DNA of 64,000 nucleotides from Flavisphingomonas formosensis (GCF_009755815.1 NZ_WRPK01000003.1:248001-312000); one strand, 5' to 3'. Positions 16,350 to 26,003 are shown, counted from the stretch's first letter. Notes: generated from the letters alone by a model not told the origin. A program made the numbers and translations.

Positions 16350-17507
16350 TCATATAATGTCGGGCAGGCGAATTGTCGCGATCGCCTGAGCCGCAATCCC
16401 CTCGCTTCGGCCGGTAAAACCCAGCTTCTCGGTAGTGGTTGCCTTGATGCTGACGCATGTCTCTGAAACGCCGAGCAACTGTGCGATTCGCGCGCGCATC
16501 GGTGCCCTATGCGGCCCCACCTTAGGTGCTTCGCAGATGATCGTCACGTCGACATGGTCGATGATGCCGCCTTGGGCGCGGACGAGATCGCAGGCATGTT
16601 CTAGGAAGCGGCTGGACGCCGCGCCACGCCATTGCGGATCGGATGGCGGAAAATGCGTGCCGATGTCTCCGTCGCCAATCGCGCCGAGCAGGGCATCGGT
16701 GAGCGCGTGCAGCGCGACGTCCGCATCGGAATGACCGGCGAGGCCGCGATGGTGCGGGATCTCGATCCCGCCCAGCCAAAGTCGGTCGCCGTCGGCGAAG
16801 GCGTGGACGTCGAAGCCCATGCCGGTGCGCGACACCAGCGCCGGGGCGATCCGCGCGGTCGCCGCGGCGAAATCGCCGGGATGGGTGAGCTTTTCGAGCA
16901 TGATGTCTCCTGCAACGGTCGCCACGGCGATGCCCGCCGCACGGGCGACCTGCGCATCGTCGGTGGCTTCGCTGTCGGTCGGCCAGGCGGCGTGCGCCGC
17001 CAATATCGCCTCGCGGCGGAAGATCTGCGGGGTCTGGACGCGCACGACGCCGGCGCGCGGCACGATGTCGCCGAGCACGCCCTCCGCGCGGGCGAGCGTA
17101 TCCGCTACCGGCAGGACCGGTACCGCCGCCTCCCCGGCTTTGAGCGCATCGAGCAGCCGATCGATCACCGCGGCTGGCAGGAACGGCCGGGCAGCGTCAT
17201 GGATCAGCACGATGTCGGCATCGCAGGCGGCGAGGCCGGCCATGACCGATTCGCGCCGGCTGGCACCGCCGGTGACCGGTTCGGGCAATTTCCGATCGCC
17301 GATCGCGCCGCGGTAGAGCGCGTCCTGATCTGCGCCGATCACCACTTGCACCGCGTCGATTGCGGGATGCGAGGCCAGTGCGTCGATCGCGTGCGCCAGC
17401 ACGCTCTTTCCGGCGATGACGGCATATTGTTTCGGCACCGATCCACCGGCGCGCTCTCCGCGCCCGGCAGCGACGATCAGTGCCGCGATTGTCTTGGTTC
17501 GACCCAT
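16350..17507 (-). CDS. ispDF: Bifunctional IspD/IspF isoprenoid enzyme
   Basis: The 385-residue fusion carries IspD (about 1-225; 2-C-methyl-D-erythritol 4-phosphate cytidylyltransferase) and IspF (about 228-385; MEcPP synthase), two steps of the MEP pathway. IspD motifs are [10 protein letters not shown] and HDAARPF. IspF starts at GMGFDVHAF with the zinc Asp and His and ends with [16 protein letters not shown]. The fusion is usual in alphaproteobacteria. The start [17 protein letters not shown] is the family's N-terminus. The gene is divergent from the dioxygenase genes at 17.7 kb. Confidence 0.95.
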   Translation of the reverse strand: MGRTKTIAALIVAAGRGERAGGSVPKQYAVIAGKSVLAHAIDALASHPAIDAVQVVIGADQDALYRGAIGDRKLPEPVTGGASRRESVMAGLAACDADIVLIHDAARPFLPAAVIDRLLDALKAGEAAVPVLPVADTLARAEGVLGDIVPRAGVVRVQTPQIFRREAILAAHAAWPTDSEATDDAQVARAAGIAVATVAGDIMLEKLTHPGDFAAATARIAPALVSRTGMGFDVHAFADGDRLWLGGIEIPHHRGLAGHSDADVALHALTDALLGAIGDGDIGTHFPPSDPQWRGAASSRFLEHACDLVRAQGGIIDHVDVTIICEAPKVGPHRAPMRARIAQLLGVSETCVSIKATTTEKLGFTGRSEGIAAQAIATIRLPDII

Positions 17508-17724
17508 GGCGGCGCGCCTTAAAGCGATTTGGATCGCCGCGAAACCACCAAACCGCCTCGGCCCGGATGTGTCCGGATAAGGCACGGATACGACCGGCCG
17601 AACGAGGCAGCAGCGCCTGCCAGCGACGGGTTCAGCAATTTGGGCCGGCTGGAACAAACAATCCCGATTGCGGCCCGCGGCGATGCTGCGGATATCTGTC
17701 GGAGGAAGAGAGAGGAGAGGCGCC

Positions 17725-19056
17725 ATGCGGAGCACCCTCGAACGAACGCCGGCCCTGCCGTCTCAGGGCACGGTCGAGCCATCGGCGGCGGCAAGTCTGG
17801 TCAGTGCCGACGGTATCCATGTGGCGCGCAGTATTTTCGTGGACCCGGCCATCTATGCTGCGGAAAAGCACCTGATCTTCGCGCGGAGCTGGCTCTTCCT
17901 CGGCCATGAGAGCCAACTGCCGCAGCCCGGCGATTTCCTGACCACGCGCCTTGCCGAAACGCCGGTCATCGTGACCCGCAGCAGGGGCGGGGCGATCCGG
18001 GCGCATGTCAATAGCTGCAGTCATCGCGGTCTCCCGGTCTGCCGCGCCGATCTGGGCAACGCCCATCGCTTCGTCTGCCCCTATCACGGCTGGACCTATG
18101 ACGGCGACGGCGCGCTCGTCGCCGTGCCGCAGGAACGCAAGGTCGGGCGGATAGACCGATCTTCGCTCGGCCTTCCCGCGGTGCCCCGCATCGAGTCCTA
18201 CAGGGGTTTCCTGTTCGGCAGCCTGGACGCGCAGATCGAGCCGCTTGCTGACTATCTCGGTGACATGCGCTTCTATCTCGACACTTATCTGGATCGCTTT
18301 CCTGGTGGTATCGAGCTCGTCGGGCCACCGCAGAAATGGCGTCTGCGCGCCAACTGGAAACTGCCCTACGAGAACCAGCTCGGTGATCTCGGACATGCCT
18401 CCTATCTTCACGGCGCTCTGTTCGCGACCAATGATGCGGGCCGGGAAACAGAGGCGCACGGCTTTGCCATGGTTCCGCGCGCCGGCCATTCGGCGAGCCT
18501 GCGCCTGATGCCGGAGGAGTCGACCGCCGAAGAGCGGGCCTGGGGCATAGAGGGCGTGTCGGCCGGAATGGATCCCGAGCTGCTGCGTTATCTGCTGGCC
18601 GTCCAGGCAGAGGCAGAACGGCGGCTCGGTCCCCTTCGCGCGCGTATCAAGGGGCTGACGCTCGGTATCTATCCGAACCTCAATTTCGTGTGGTCCAACC
18701 ACGCCTTGCGGGTCAGCCATCCCTGCGGGCCGGACGAAACGGAGATCTGGACCTGGCTCGTGCTTCCCAAGGATGCACCCGATTCGATAAGACGGGCGCT
18801 GCGGGGGCAGTATAATTACGTGCTCGGGCCGGGCGGTATCGTGGAGCAGGAGGATAGCGAGGCCTGGGCTCAGCAGTGGATCGGTTCGCGATCCGACTAT
18901 CCCCAAGATCGGCCATATCATTATGGTCTCGGCGCCGGGCAGGAGCGCCCGCACCCGGAACTGCCGGGCATGGCGAGTGGCCTGTTCAACGAATATTATG
19001 CGCGTGCCTTCTACCAGCGTTGGCGGGCCGACATGCTGCGGGACGAACGGGCGTGA
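17725..19056 (+). CDS. Aromatic-ring-hydroxylating dioxygenase, large (alpha) subunit
   Basis: The 443-residue protein has an N-terminal Rieske 2Fe-2S domain with C98, H100, C118 and H121, and a catalytic domain with mononuclear iron ligands H224 and H229 in [10 protein letters not shown]. The bridging residue three before the first His is Asp (D221), as in true ring-hydroxylating dioxygenases. The substrate is unknown. The start at 17725 is set by AGGAGAGG. The small subunit follows with a GTGA overlap. No ferredoxin or reductase gene is nearby, so electrons must come from elsewhere. Confidence 0.88.
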   Translation: MRSTLERTPALPSQGTVEPSAAASLVSADGIHVARSIFVDPAIYAAEKHLIFARSWLFLGHESQLPQPGDFLTTRLAETPVIVTRSRGGAIRAHVNSCSHRGLPVCRADLGNAHRFVCPYHGWTYDGDGALVAVPQERKVGRIDRSSLGLPAVPRIESYRGFLFGSLDAQIEPLADYLGDMRFYLDTYLDRFPGGIELVGPPQKWRLRANWKLPYENQLGDLGHASYLHGALFATNDAGRETEAHGFAMVPRAGHSASLRLMPEESTAEERAWGIEGVSAGMDPELLRYLLAVQAEAERRLGPLRARIKGLTLGIYPNLNFVWSNHALRVSHPCGPDETEIWTWLVLPKDAPDSIRRALRGQYNYVLGPGGIVEQEDSEAWAQQWIGSRSDYPQDRPYHYGLGAGQERPHPELPGMASGLFNEYYARAFYQRWRADMLRDERA

Positions 19057-19616
19057 ACGAGGCCTTCGCGCCAGCGCTTGACGTCGAATGGCTGCGGCGG
19101 GTGGAGCAATTCTACTATCGCGAGGCGCGCCTGCTGGATGAGCGGCGTTACCTGAGCTGGCTTGAGCTGCTTTCGCCCGCGATACTCTATCTGATGCCGG
19201 GCCGGTTTGTGCCGCTCGCCCGTGCTTCGGCTGCGGATCCCGAGACGATCCATGCACCGGACAAGGAATTGTCGGGCTATGGGCCGAGGGCGCTGCCTCT
19301 GCGCGAAGAGGGTTTTGCCCATCTGGCCCAGCGGGCGGAGCGCGCGCTCAAGCCCAACGCCTGGGCGGAAAATCCGCCGCCGCGCATCCGGCGCTTCGTC
19401 GCAAATGTCGAAGTCGAGCCCCTGGCCGGCGGAAGCGTGCGGGCCTGGAGCAACCTTCTCCTCTTCCACAGCCAGCAGGGCCGCGCCGATCATCTCTTCA
19501 GCGCGCAGAGGCGTGACCGCCTGGAGACGTACGGGGACCATCTCCGGATCGTCGAACGCGAGGTGAGATTGGACGGTGACACGATCACCGGACCGTCGGT
19601 GGCGCTTTTCTTCTAG
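19053..19616 (+). CDS. Aromatic-ring-hydroxylating dioxygenase, small (beta) subunit
   Basis: The 187-residue protein has the cystatin/NTF2-like fold of dioxygenase beta subunits: EQFYYREARLLDERRYLSW near the start, a central arginine-rich segment with RIRRFVANVEVEP, and the final VALFF. Beta subunits are mainly structural in the alpha3-beta3 hexamer. The start is a GTG at 19053 that shares GTGA with the alpha-subunit stop, indicating translational coupling. About 250 bases without a clear gene follow before the convergent soxG. Confidence 0.85.
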   Translation: MNEAFAPALDVEWLRRVEQFYYREARLLDERRYLSWLELLSPAILYLMPGRFVPLARASAADPETIHAPDKELSGYGPRALPLREEGFAHLAQRAERALKPNAWAENPPPRIRRFVANVEVEPLAGGSVRAWSNLLLFHSQQGRADHLFSAQRRDRLETYGDHLRIVEREVRLDGDTITGPSVALFF

Positions 19617-19863
19617 CGCAGAGACTAAGCCGTCCGGGCCGCCGCCATAGGTACCCAGCTGGAGCGCTCACCCAGCTTCAGGAATCGCTCAGGCTGGTAA
19701 GTCTGGACTGGGCCGTGGAGCCGAACCGAAAGAGGGGCGTCGGGCGGTGCGCGCAGTCCCGAACGCGTGGCGAGCCGAGCGCCCGGCGAATGACCGAGCG
19801 ATGCCGAGAAGCGATCGCGGATCTCCCTGTTTTGGGATAACGCGTTACCATGGCGAGGATGAT

Positions 19864-20364
19864 TCAGGACGCCAGCGTCGCATCCAGCCATTGCCGAAAA
19901 TAGTCGGCGTAGGATCGATCGACGAATAGCCGGATGCGCGGAGCCGGCTCTGTTTCCGACAATAAGGTCACGCGCAGCCCCGCCAGCTTCCTCACCGTCG
20001 AGGCGCGCCGTGCCTGTGATCCATGCATCCATTCGACGATGCGCGGCAAGACCGTGTCGCCGGTGAGATCGAACACGGCGAGGCCCGCCGAGGCGTCGCC
20101 TGCCAATATCGCTTCGTCTTCTGCCAACCGATCCAGCGCGCGTTGCAGCCCGATCATGTCGGCGCTCCCGCCTGCGATCAGAAGATCGCTCGGCCCTTGC
20201 CAGATCATCACCGGATCCACGCCGCTCGGTGTTGCGGCGCTGGGGAGCGGAAGGCCGGTCGCCGCCGTGATCCGCTCCGTCAGGTCGGGGTGCCCCTCCA
20301 GATTCGCAGTGAGGCGGAGCACGGTGATGCCCGCAACGCGCTGGATGGTCGCCGCCTCAGCCAT
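19864..20364 (-). CDS. soxG: Sarcosine oxidase gamma subunit
   Basis: The 166-residue protein matches SoxG by its place as the last gene of soxBDAG and by its GcvT-like fold, with IWQGPSDLLIAGG and AVFDLTGDTVLPRI in the middle. The gamma subunit contacts the alpha subunit in the heterotetramer. The C-terminus RLFVDRSYADYFRQWLDATLAS is typical. The start overlaps the end of soxA by 8 bases. The sequence is more divergent than the other three subunits, as is usual for gamma. Confidence 0.85.
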   Translation of the reverse strand: MAEAATIQRVAGITVLRLTANLEGHPDLTERITAATGLPLPSAATPSGVDPVMIWQGPSDLLIAGGSADMIGLQRALDRLAEDEAILAGDASAGLAVFDLTGDTVLPRIVEWMHGSQARRASTVRKLAGLRVTLLSETEPAPRIRLFVDRSYADYFRQWLDATLAS

Positions 20365-23074
20365 GCAGCCGCTCTCCTTTCGGATCGACGAAGCGTGGCA
20401 TAGTCACTTCCGCCTGCCAGCTCAGCCCTTCTGACCAGAGCGTGACCTTTTCGCCATGCCGCCGCTGACCGCCTTTCATCAGCGCCAGCGCGATGCCGCG
20501 GCCGAGCGTCGGGCTGAAACAGGAACTGGTGACGAAACCCTGTGCCTTGCCTCCGGCCTGCTGCAGGATGTGAGCGCCGACCAGCGGCACATGCGCGGGG
20601 TCGCTCGGCATAAGTCCGACCAGATGCTGCCGGTCCGAGCCCGACGCCGACGCGCGCATTAACGATCGCTTGCCGAGGAAATCGCCCGGGGTCTGTCCCA
20701 TCTTGCGAAAGCCGATGTCGCCGGGCTGGCTTTCTCCGTCGGTATCGGTGCCTATGACGATATAGCCCTTCTCGATGCGCAATATTTCGAGCGCGTCGAG
20801 ACCGAACGGAACAAGGCCGAAATCCGTGCCTGCGCGCCACAGCCGATCCGCCATCTCCACAGCCAGTGGGGCGGGGACGTTGATCTCGTAGCTGCGCTCT
20901 CCGGTGAAGCTGACCCGCATGATACGGACCGGATGATCGGTCAGTACGCCCTCGCGCACCGCCAGATGCGGAAAGCGTTCAGGCGCGAGATCGATCGTGC
21001 CTGGCAGACTGGCGAGCAGCGCACGCGCCTGCGGCCCCGCGATGGTGAGTGCCGCCCATTCCTCGGTGACGTTGCGAGTCACGAAATCGAATGGCCATTG
21101 GCACTGATGCCAATCCTCTATCCAGCGCATCACCGTCTCGGTGTGGCTGCTGCTGGTGTTGAGCAGGAAATGATCCGGGCCGAGACGCGTCACGACCCCG
21201 TCGTCGAGCACGGTGCCAAGTTCGGTGAGCAGCAGATTGTAACGGATGTCGCCCACGGCGATCGTGCTCGGCCGCCCGGCCGACAGGAGATCCAGGAAGC
21301 GGCCAGCATCCGGGCCCTTCAACTCGATCTTGCCGAGCGACGAGCTGTCCATGATTCCGACACCATTGCGCACGGCAGCGGCTTCGCGCCGGGCGGCTGC
21401 CGCGATATCCTCGCCAGGCAGCGGATAGTGGGATGGGCGCAGCCATCCGAAATCCTCGAACACCGCGCCATGCGCTTCGTGCCAGCCGTGCGCCGGCAAA
21501 TGGCGCCAGGGCCGATGCAGCGCGCCATTGTGGCGCGAGGCGGCAAGGGTTGCGATCGCGACCGGTGCGAATGGCGGACGATTGCGGGTCGCGCCGATCC
21601 TATGCGATGCGCTATCCTGAAGCGCGGCCAGCGCCGCCGCGCCATTGGCCGCGCTGAGCTTGCCCTGATCGGTGCCCATGCCCCAGACGGTGTAGCGCTT
21701 CACATGCTCGACCGAGCGATAATTCTCTCGCGTCGCCAATGCCATGTCGGCCAGCGTGACATCGGTCTGGAAATCGATGAAGCTGGTCTTCGGATCACGG
21801 GTCAAAGCAAGATCGAGCGGTTCGGCCGACACTGTTTCGGCTGCCATGCCCACCAGCTCGCACCGCTCGGGCATGCAGCCGGGCTGATTGAAGAGCTGCC
21901 GTGCAGGTGCCCATCCGCCGGACATTGCGATGCTGTGGCAGGCGATGCGGATCGTGCCGGACGGCGTGGCGATCGTCGCGGCGCGGACCCGGCGCGAGCC
22001 GTGAGCGGCGATCACGGCCGCGCCGCGATGAACGGCAATGCTCCGCCGTTCGGCCTCCTGCGCGGCATCTGTCGCCGCCTCCCGCCGGTCTACGATCGCG
22101 CGCACGGTCAGCCCTGCGTCCTGCGCCGCGAAAGCTGCGGCATAGCCGTTGTCGGTGGTCGTCGCGACCAGCAGCGTGCGTCCCGGCGCCGCCGCATGGC
22201 GCTGCAGATAGTCCTGCCACGCAGAAGCCAGCAGGATCCCGGGCAGGTCGTTATTGGCGAAGATCAACGGTTGCTCGAACGCGCCCGTCGCCAGGGTGAT
22301 CGCCTGCGCCCGGATCTTCCAAAGCCGCTGGCGCAGACCGGCTGCTTCGATCTCTTCGACCGCGGTTACGAAGCCATGATCGTAGAGGCCGAGCGCGGTG
22401 GTTCTCGCCAGCGCCAGGCAGCCGCCTTCATGCCCCGTGTCGAGCGGGTGCCGGCCAAGGTGAGCGACGGAGCCATCGAGCGCGGCATCGAGGATCAGCA
22501 CATGCTCGCCTGCCGCGACAGCCCGCTCGGCAGCCTCTCGTCCAGCCCTGCCGGCGCCGATCACCAGGCGGTCGACACGGATCTCGCGCGCTTCGTAGCG
22601 ATCCGGATCGGGCAGGGCGGGGGCTCGGCCGATGCCGGCGGCTCGGCGGATGAAGCCTTCGAACAGGTGCCAACCCGGCCACATGAAGCTCTTATAGTAG
22701 AAGCCTGCGGAGAGTAGTGCGCGCACCCGGTCGTTGACCCGTCCGAGATCGAAGTCGACCGAAGGCCAGCTATTGGGGCTCGATGCTTCCAGCCCTTCGG
22801 CAAGCGGCACGAGCGTCGCGGGCATATTGGGCACCAGCCGATCGCCGGAGCCGAGCTGGACCAGCGCATTGGTTTCCGCAAAGCCGCTGCCGACGATGCC
22901 GCGCGGCCGATGATATTTGAAGCTGCGGGCGACGATCGAGACGCCATTGGCGATCAGTGCGGATGCCAGCGTGTCGCCGGCAAAGCCATGTAGCAGCCGG
23001 CCGTTGAAGCGGAAAGCGAGCGGCCGTCCGCGATCGATGTCGCTGCCGCCCCGGTTAAGACGGAAGCCGCTCAT
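20357..23074 (-). CDS. soxA: Sarcosine oxidase alpha subunit (compact form)
   Basis: The 905-residue protein has an N-terminal domain with KYHRPRGIVGSG and SAGFYYKSFMWP, a dinucleotide-binding domain with VIGAGRAGREAA, and a C-terminal aminomethyltransferase domain (about 520-900) with GIMDSSSLGKIELKG and LRIEKGYIVIGTDTDGE. SoxA binds NAD+ and delivers tetrahydrofolate to accept the formaldehyde unit from sarcosine. Known SoxA proteins are nearer 965-1000 residues. This one is shorter around the first Rossmann fold and after the SGGWAPARQLFNQ segment. The start at 23074 shares ATGA with the soxD stop. The core motifs of both halves are intact. Confidence 0.9.
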   Translation of the reverse strand: MSGFRLNRGGSDIDRGRPLAFRFNGRLLHGFAGDTLASALIANGVSIVARSFKYHRPRGIVGSGFAETNALVQLGSGDRLVPNMPATLVPLAEGLEASSPNSWPSVDFDLGRVNDRVRALLSAGFYYKSFMWPGWHLFEGFIRRAAGIGRAPALPDPDRYEAREIRVDRLVIGAGRAGREAAERAVAAGEHVLILDAALDGSVAHLGRHPLDTGHEGGCLALARTTALGLYDHGFVTAVEEIEAAGLRQRLWKIRAQAITLATGAFEQPLIFANNDLPGILLASAWQDYLQRHAAAPGRTLLVATTTDNGYAAAFAAQDAGLTVRAIVDRREAATDAAQEAERRSIAVHRGAAVIAAHGSRRVRAATIATPSGTIRIACHSIAMSGGWAPARQLFNQPGCMPERCELVGMAAETVSAEPLDLALTRDPKTSFIDFQTDVTLADMALATRENYRSVEHVKRYTVWGMGTDQGKLSAANGAAALAALQDSASHRIGATRNRPPFAPVAIATLAASRHNGALHRPWRHLPAHGWHEAHGAVFEDFGWLRPSHYPLPGEDIAAAARREAAAVRNGVGIMDSSSLGKIELKGPDAGRFLDLLSAGRPSTIAVGDIRYNLLLTELGTVLDDGVVTRLGPDHFLLNTSSSHTETVMRWIEDWHQCQWPFDFVTRNVTEEWAALTIAGPQARALLASLPGTIDLAPERFPHLAVREGVLTDHPVRIMRVSFTGERSYEINVPAPLAVEMADRLWRAGTDFGLVPFGLDALEILRIEKGYIVIGTDTDGESQPGDIGFRKMGQTPGDFLGKRSLMRASASGSDRQHLVGLMPSDPAHVPLVGAHILQQAGGKAQGFVTSSCFSPTLGRGIALALMKGGQRRHGEKVTLWSEGLSWQAEVTMPRFVDPKGERLHG

Positions 23075-23352
23075 TCGGGCAGCTCCGGGCGGGGTTCGTC
23101 GAGTTTGTAGGTCGCGTGGATCCTGTGCGTGACGGTATCGCGCAACGCGTGGAACCAACGTCGGCACCCATAGCTATGGGCCCAGCGTTCGGCGAGCATG
23201 CCGCGCGGATTATGGTGGAAGAACAGATAGGCTGCCCAGTCTTCGTCCGAAATCGCCTCGGGGGGTTCGGGCCGGTCGAGATGCGCCTCGCCACCATTGA
23301 GAAACTCGTCCTCATCGCGCGGGCCGCACCAGGGGCAGGAGATCAGCAGCAT
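23071..23352 (-). CDS. soxD: Sarcosine oxidase delta subunit (zinc protein)
   Basis: The 93-residue protein carries the SoxD zinc site with C6, C9, H59 and C63, the same spacing as characterised delta subunits. The family residues SCPWCGPRDEDEF and RWAHSYGCRRWFHALRDT are clear. The subunit stabilises the heterotetramer. The start at 23352 is the usual family start; the frame stays open 11 codons further. It is separated from soxB by a REP-like inverted repeat. Confidence 0.92.
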   Translation of the reverse strand: MLLISCPWCGPRDEDEFLNGGEAHLDRPEPPEAISDEDWAAYLFFHHNPRGMLAERWAHSYGCRRWFHALRDTVTHRIHATYKLDEPRPELPE

Positions 23353-23374
23353 GGGAGAGACTTCTCGTTCTTTA

Positions 23375-23513
23375 TCCTTCCCCAATGGGGAAGGGGGACC
23401 ACCCGCAGGGTGGTGGAGGGGTTCTGCTCACTGCAGCGCAGACAGCGAGAATGACGCGTGGGGGAACCCCTCCACCGTGCTTCGCATGGTCCCCCTTCCC
23501 CTGTGGGAGAGGA
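23375..23513. repeat. REP/BIME-like inverted repeat pair between soxB and soxD
   Basis: Two 53-base arms (23375-23427 and 23461-23513) are imperfect inverted copies of each other. Each holds CCCCTTCCCC and ACCCCTCCACC-type stretches and its own small hairpin. The sequence type (CCCCTCCACC...GGTCCCCCTTCCCC) is a dispersed palindromic repeat seen in Sphingomonas genomes. It splits the sox operon and could stabilise or partly terminate its mRNA. Confidence 0.8.
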
Positions 23514-23527
23514 TGACAATGCCCCCT

Positions 23528-24787
23528 TCAATGCTCGATCCCCGCGGCCGTCGCTTCATCCACCATCGCCAGCTCCCGGAAGCGCCCCAGGGAGAAGGCT
23601 TCGATCAGCGGGTGCGGCTGGCCCGTCGCGATCGTGTGCGCCGTCGTTTCGCCACCCGCCGGTATCGCCTTGAAACCACCGCCGCCCCACCCGCAGTTGA
23701 GGAAAAGCCCGGGCACCGGGCTCAGGCCGAGCACCGGCGAACTGTCATGCGCATAGTCGACGATCCCCGCCCATTGGCGCAGCAGCCGCACGCGCGCGAA
23801 GCTCGGGATCATCTCGATCAGGCCGGACAGCGTCGCCTCCATCGAGGGCAGATTGCCGCGCTGGGCATAAGAGGCATAGGCATCCGCATTGCCGCCGATG
23901 ACGAGGCCGCCTTTGTCTGATTGGCTGACATAGACGCCGAGCAGCGCCGAAGAGACGACCATGTCGATCACCGGCTTCATCGGCTCGGACACGAAAGCCT
24001 GGAGCGCGAGGCTCCGCAGCGGCAGGCGGAATCCTGCCATGTCGGCCAGCACCGTCGAGTGGCCGGCGACGGCGATGCCGACCTTGGGCGCCGTGATCAG
24101 CCCCTTCTCGGTTTCCACTCCGGTCACGGCGCCGGTTACCGGATCGCGGCGGATGCCGGTGACGGCGCAATTCTGGATGATGTCGACGCCCAGCCGGTCG
24201 GCGGCGCGCGCGTAGCCCCAGACGACGGCGTCATGCCGCGCCGTGCCGGCGCGATCCTGCACCATGCCGCCGAGGATCGGATAGCGCGCATCCGGTGTGC
24301 AGTTGAGGATCGGGCAGAGCCGAAAACATTCCTCGCGGCTGACCGTGCGCATGTCGATGCCGTTCAGCGCCATGGCATTTACCAGCCGGCGCTGGAAATC
24401 CACCTCGCCCCGGCTGTGTGCCACAGTCAGCGTGCCGCGCTGGCTGAACATGATGTTGAAGTTGAGCGCGCGGGAAAGCCCCTCGTAGAGCGTCACCGAT
24501 CGGTCGAAGAATGCCGCGCTGGCCGGATAATAATAGTCCGATCGCACGATCGTGGTGTTGCGCCCAGAATTGCCGCCGCCGATCCAGCCCTTTTCGATCA
24601 CGGCCACGTTGCTGATGCCGTGATTCTTGGCGAGATAATAGGCCGTCGCGAGCCCATGTCCGCCGCCGCCGATGACGATCACGTCATAGGCGGCCTTTGG
24701 TTCCGGCGAGCGCCAGGCCTGGGGCCAGTCCCGATTGCCGGTCAGCGCGTGGCGGGCAAGGGCGAAGGCCGAGTAGCGTTCGCTCAC
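23528..24787 (-). CDS. soxB: Sarcosine oxidase beta subunit
   Basis: The 419-residue flavoprotein catalyses oxidation of sarcosine to glycine with the alpha subunit. The FAD-binding fold reads VIVIGGGGHGLATAYYL near residue 36. The motif ARHDAVVWGYARAAD contains H185, which corresponds to the His that carries covalent FMN in the family. NCGWGGGGFKAIPA near the C-terminus is also typical. The start shares ATGA with the stop of the upstream Rieske gene, so the two are translationally coupled. Confidence 0.94.
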   Translation of the reverse strand: MSERYSAFALARHALTGNRDWPQAWRSPEPKAAYDVIVIGGGGHGLATAYYLAKNHGISNVAVIEKGWIGGGNSGRNTTIVRSDYYYPASAAFFDRSVTLYEGLSRALNFNIMFSQRGTLTVAHSRGEVDFQRRLVNAMALNGIDMRTVSREECFRLCPILNCTPDARYPILGGMVQDRAGTARHDAVVWGYARAADRLGVDIIQNCAVTGIRRDPVTGAVTGVETEKGLITAPKVGIAVAGHSTVLADMAGFRLPLRSLALQAFVSEPMKPVIDMVVSSALLGVYVSQSDKGGLVIGGNADAYASYAQRGNLPSMEATLSGLIEMIPSFARVRLLRQWAGIVDYAHDSSPVLGLSPVPGLFLNCGWGGGGFKAIPAGGETTAHTIATGQPHPLIEAFSLGRFRELAMVDEATAAGIEH

Positions 24788-25914
24788 CGACCGTGCCGAT
24801 CCGCGACATAGCGGCGAATATCGAGGCTATAATCCTCCATCGGCGAATAATAGCCGTGATCATGCACGCGTGCTGCCATGCCGGATTGGACGCGCTCGCA
24901 CACCGCCCAGTCCTGACGGTTGACCAAATCCCAGAAATCCACCGCGTCGGACGGATCGAACTCCGGCTTCGTCATCTCGTCAGGATGGAAGAGGAAGCGG
25001 CAATCGATCCGCGTGCGGCCCGGCCCTTGCGGCCAGAGAATGAATGCCGCGGCATGATCCATCGATACGCTCAGCATCAGGTTGGGATAGATCAGTTCGC
25101 CCTTGTGACGTACCTGTTCCTCGGCGGTGAGGCCGGGGAAGGGGCTGCGCGTCGTGGTACCGCTTCGGGTGTAGGTTACCGCGCCGTCGCGATGCGGAAT
25201 GCCGGCCTCCCAATCGAGATGAATGCCGCCATTCTTGCGGAATTCGGGAACGACCTCGCACAACTCGGGATGCACGCCCGGGCAATGATAGCATTCGTTG
25301 TAATTCTCCAGCATCACCTTCCAGTTTGCGGCGATGTCGTAGGAGATCGTCGGCCCGGTCTTTAGTGCGTGCAGCGGATAGTTGCCGAGCCGCCGCGCGG
25401 GATCGCGAAGCCCATCTTCGAAGGACGGCGCGGCGTCGGGGGTGAGGTTGAGGAAAAGAAAGCCGCCCCAGGTCGCGACACCTGCCTTGTGCAATCCATA
25501 GGCGCCCTTGTCGAAACCCGGCTCCTCCTGGAGATGCGGCGCCGCCAGCAGCCGTCCGTCCAGCCCGTAGGACCAGCCGTGATAGGGACAACGGATCATG
25601 TTGCGCGCCACCACGCCGGCATCCAGTGTCACGCCCCAGCGTGCATCGTTCTGCGCGTCGCACAGGCGGGCGCCCCGGTGGCGACAGACATTATAATGGG
25701 CGTGAAGCGCTCCGGCCCGATCGCGCACCACCAGTATGCTTTCACCCGCGACGTTCAGGATGACGTGATCCCCCGCCTCCGGCACATCCTCCTCGCGCCC
25801 CGCGCAGAACCATTCGCGCTCGAAAATCGTCGCCTTGTCGAGCGCGTAGGCGGCGTCGTCTAGATAGGCGCTGCTCGGCAGCGACGCCTCCATCATGCGG
25901 GACTGATCCGTCAT
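24784..25914 (-). CDS. Rieske oxygenase of the quaternary-amine (GbcA/CntA-like) type
   Basis: The 376-residue protein has Rieske ligands C77, H79, C109 and H112 and iron ligands H209 and H214 in NYNECYHCPGVH. The residue three before the first His is Glu (E206), not Asp. A Glu here is known from carnitine monooxygenase CntA and related enzymes of quaternary-ammonium oxidation. The Rieske loop between H79 and C109 has 29 residues, longer than the usual 15-17. The gene is first in an operon with soxBDAG and overlaps soxB by ATGA. I infer that it N-demethylates a betaine-like compound upstream of sarcosine. The start at 25914 follows AGGAG with 8 bases spacing. No reductase gene is adjacent. 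Confidence 0.85.
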   Translation of the reverse strand: MTDQSRMMEASLPSSAYLDDAAYALDKATIFEREWFCAGREEDVPEAGDHVILNVAGESILVVRDRAGALHAHYNVCRHRGARLCDAQNDARWGVTLDAGVVARNMIRCPYHGWSYGLDGRLLAAPHLQEEPGFDKGAYGLHKAGVATWGGFLFLNLTPDAAPSFEDGLRDPARRLGNYPLHALKTGPTISYDIAANWKVMLENYNECYHCPGVHPELCEVVPEFRKNGGIHLDWEAGIPHRDGAVTYTRSGTTTRSPFPGLTAEEQVRHKGELIYPNLMLSVSMDHAAAFILWPQGPGRTRIDCRFLFHPDEMTKPEFDPSDAVDFWDLVNRQDWAVCERVQSGMAARVHDHGYYSPMEDYSLDIRRYVADRHGR

Positions 25915-26003
25915 CGCTCGATCTCCTGCCGCCAGATATTGGACACTTGCCTCATAAGAATGATTCGTGCAAGCTCGATGCATCGACGGAGGATAAGCCA
26001 CGC

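Noticed and set aside
19625-19863. Open minus-strand stretch between the dioxygenase and soxG
   Set aside because: The translation (Arg/Ala/Pro-rich) matches no family that I know, and it has no own start; it may be a remnant, but evidence is too thin.
20933-22717. 594-codon plus-strand frame over soxA
   Set aside because: It is antisense to a well-supported SoxA and has no domain.
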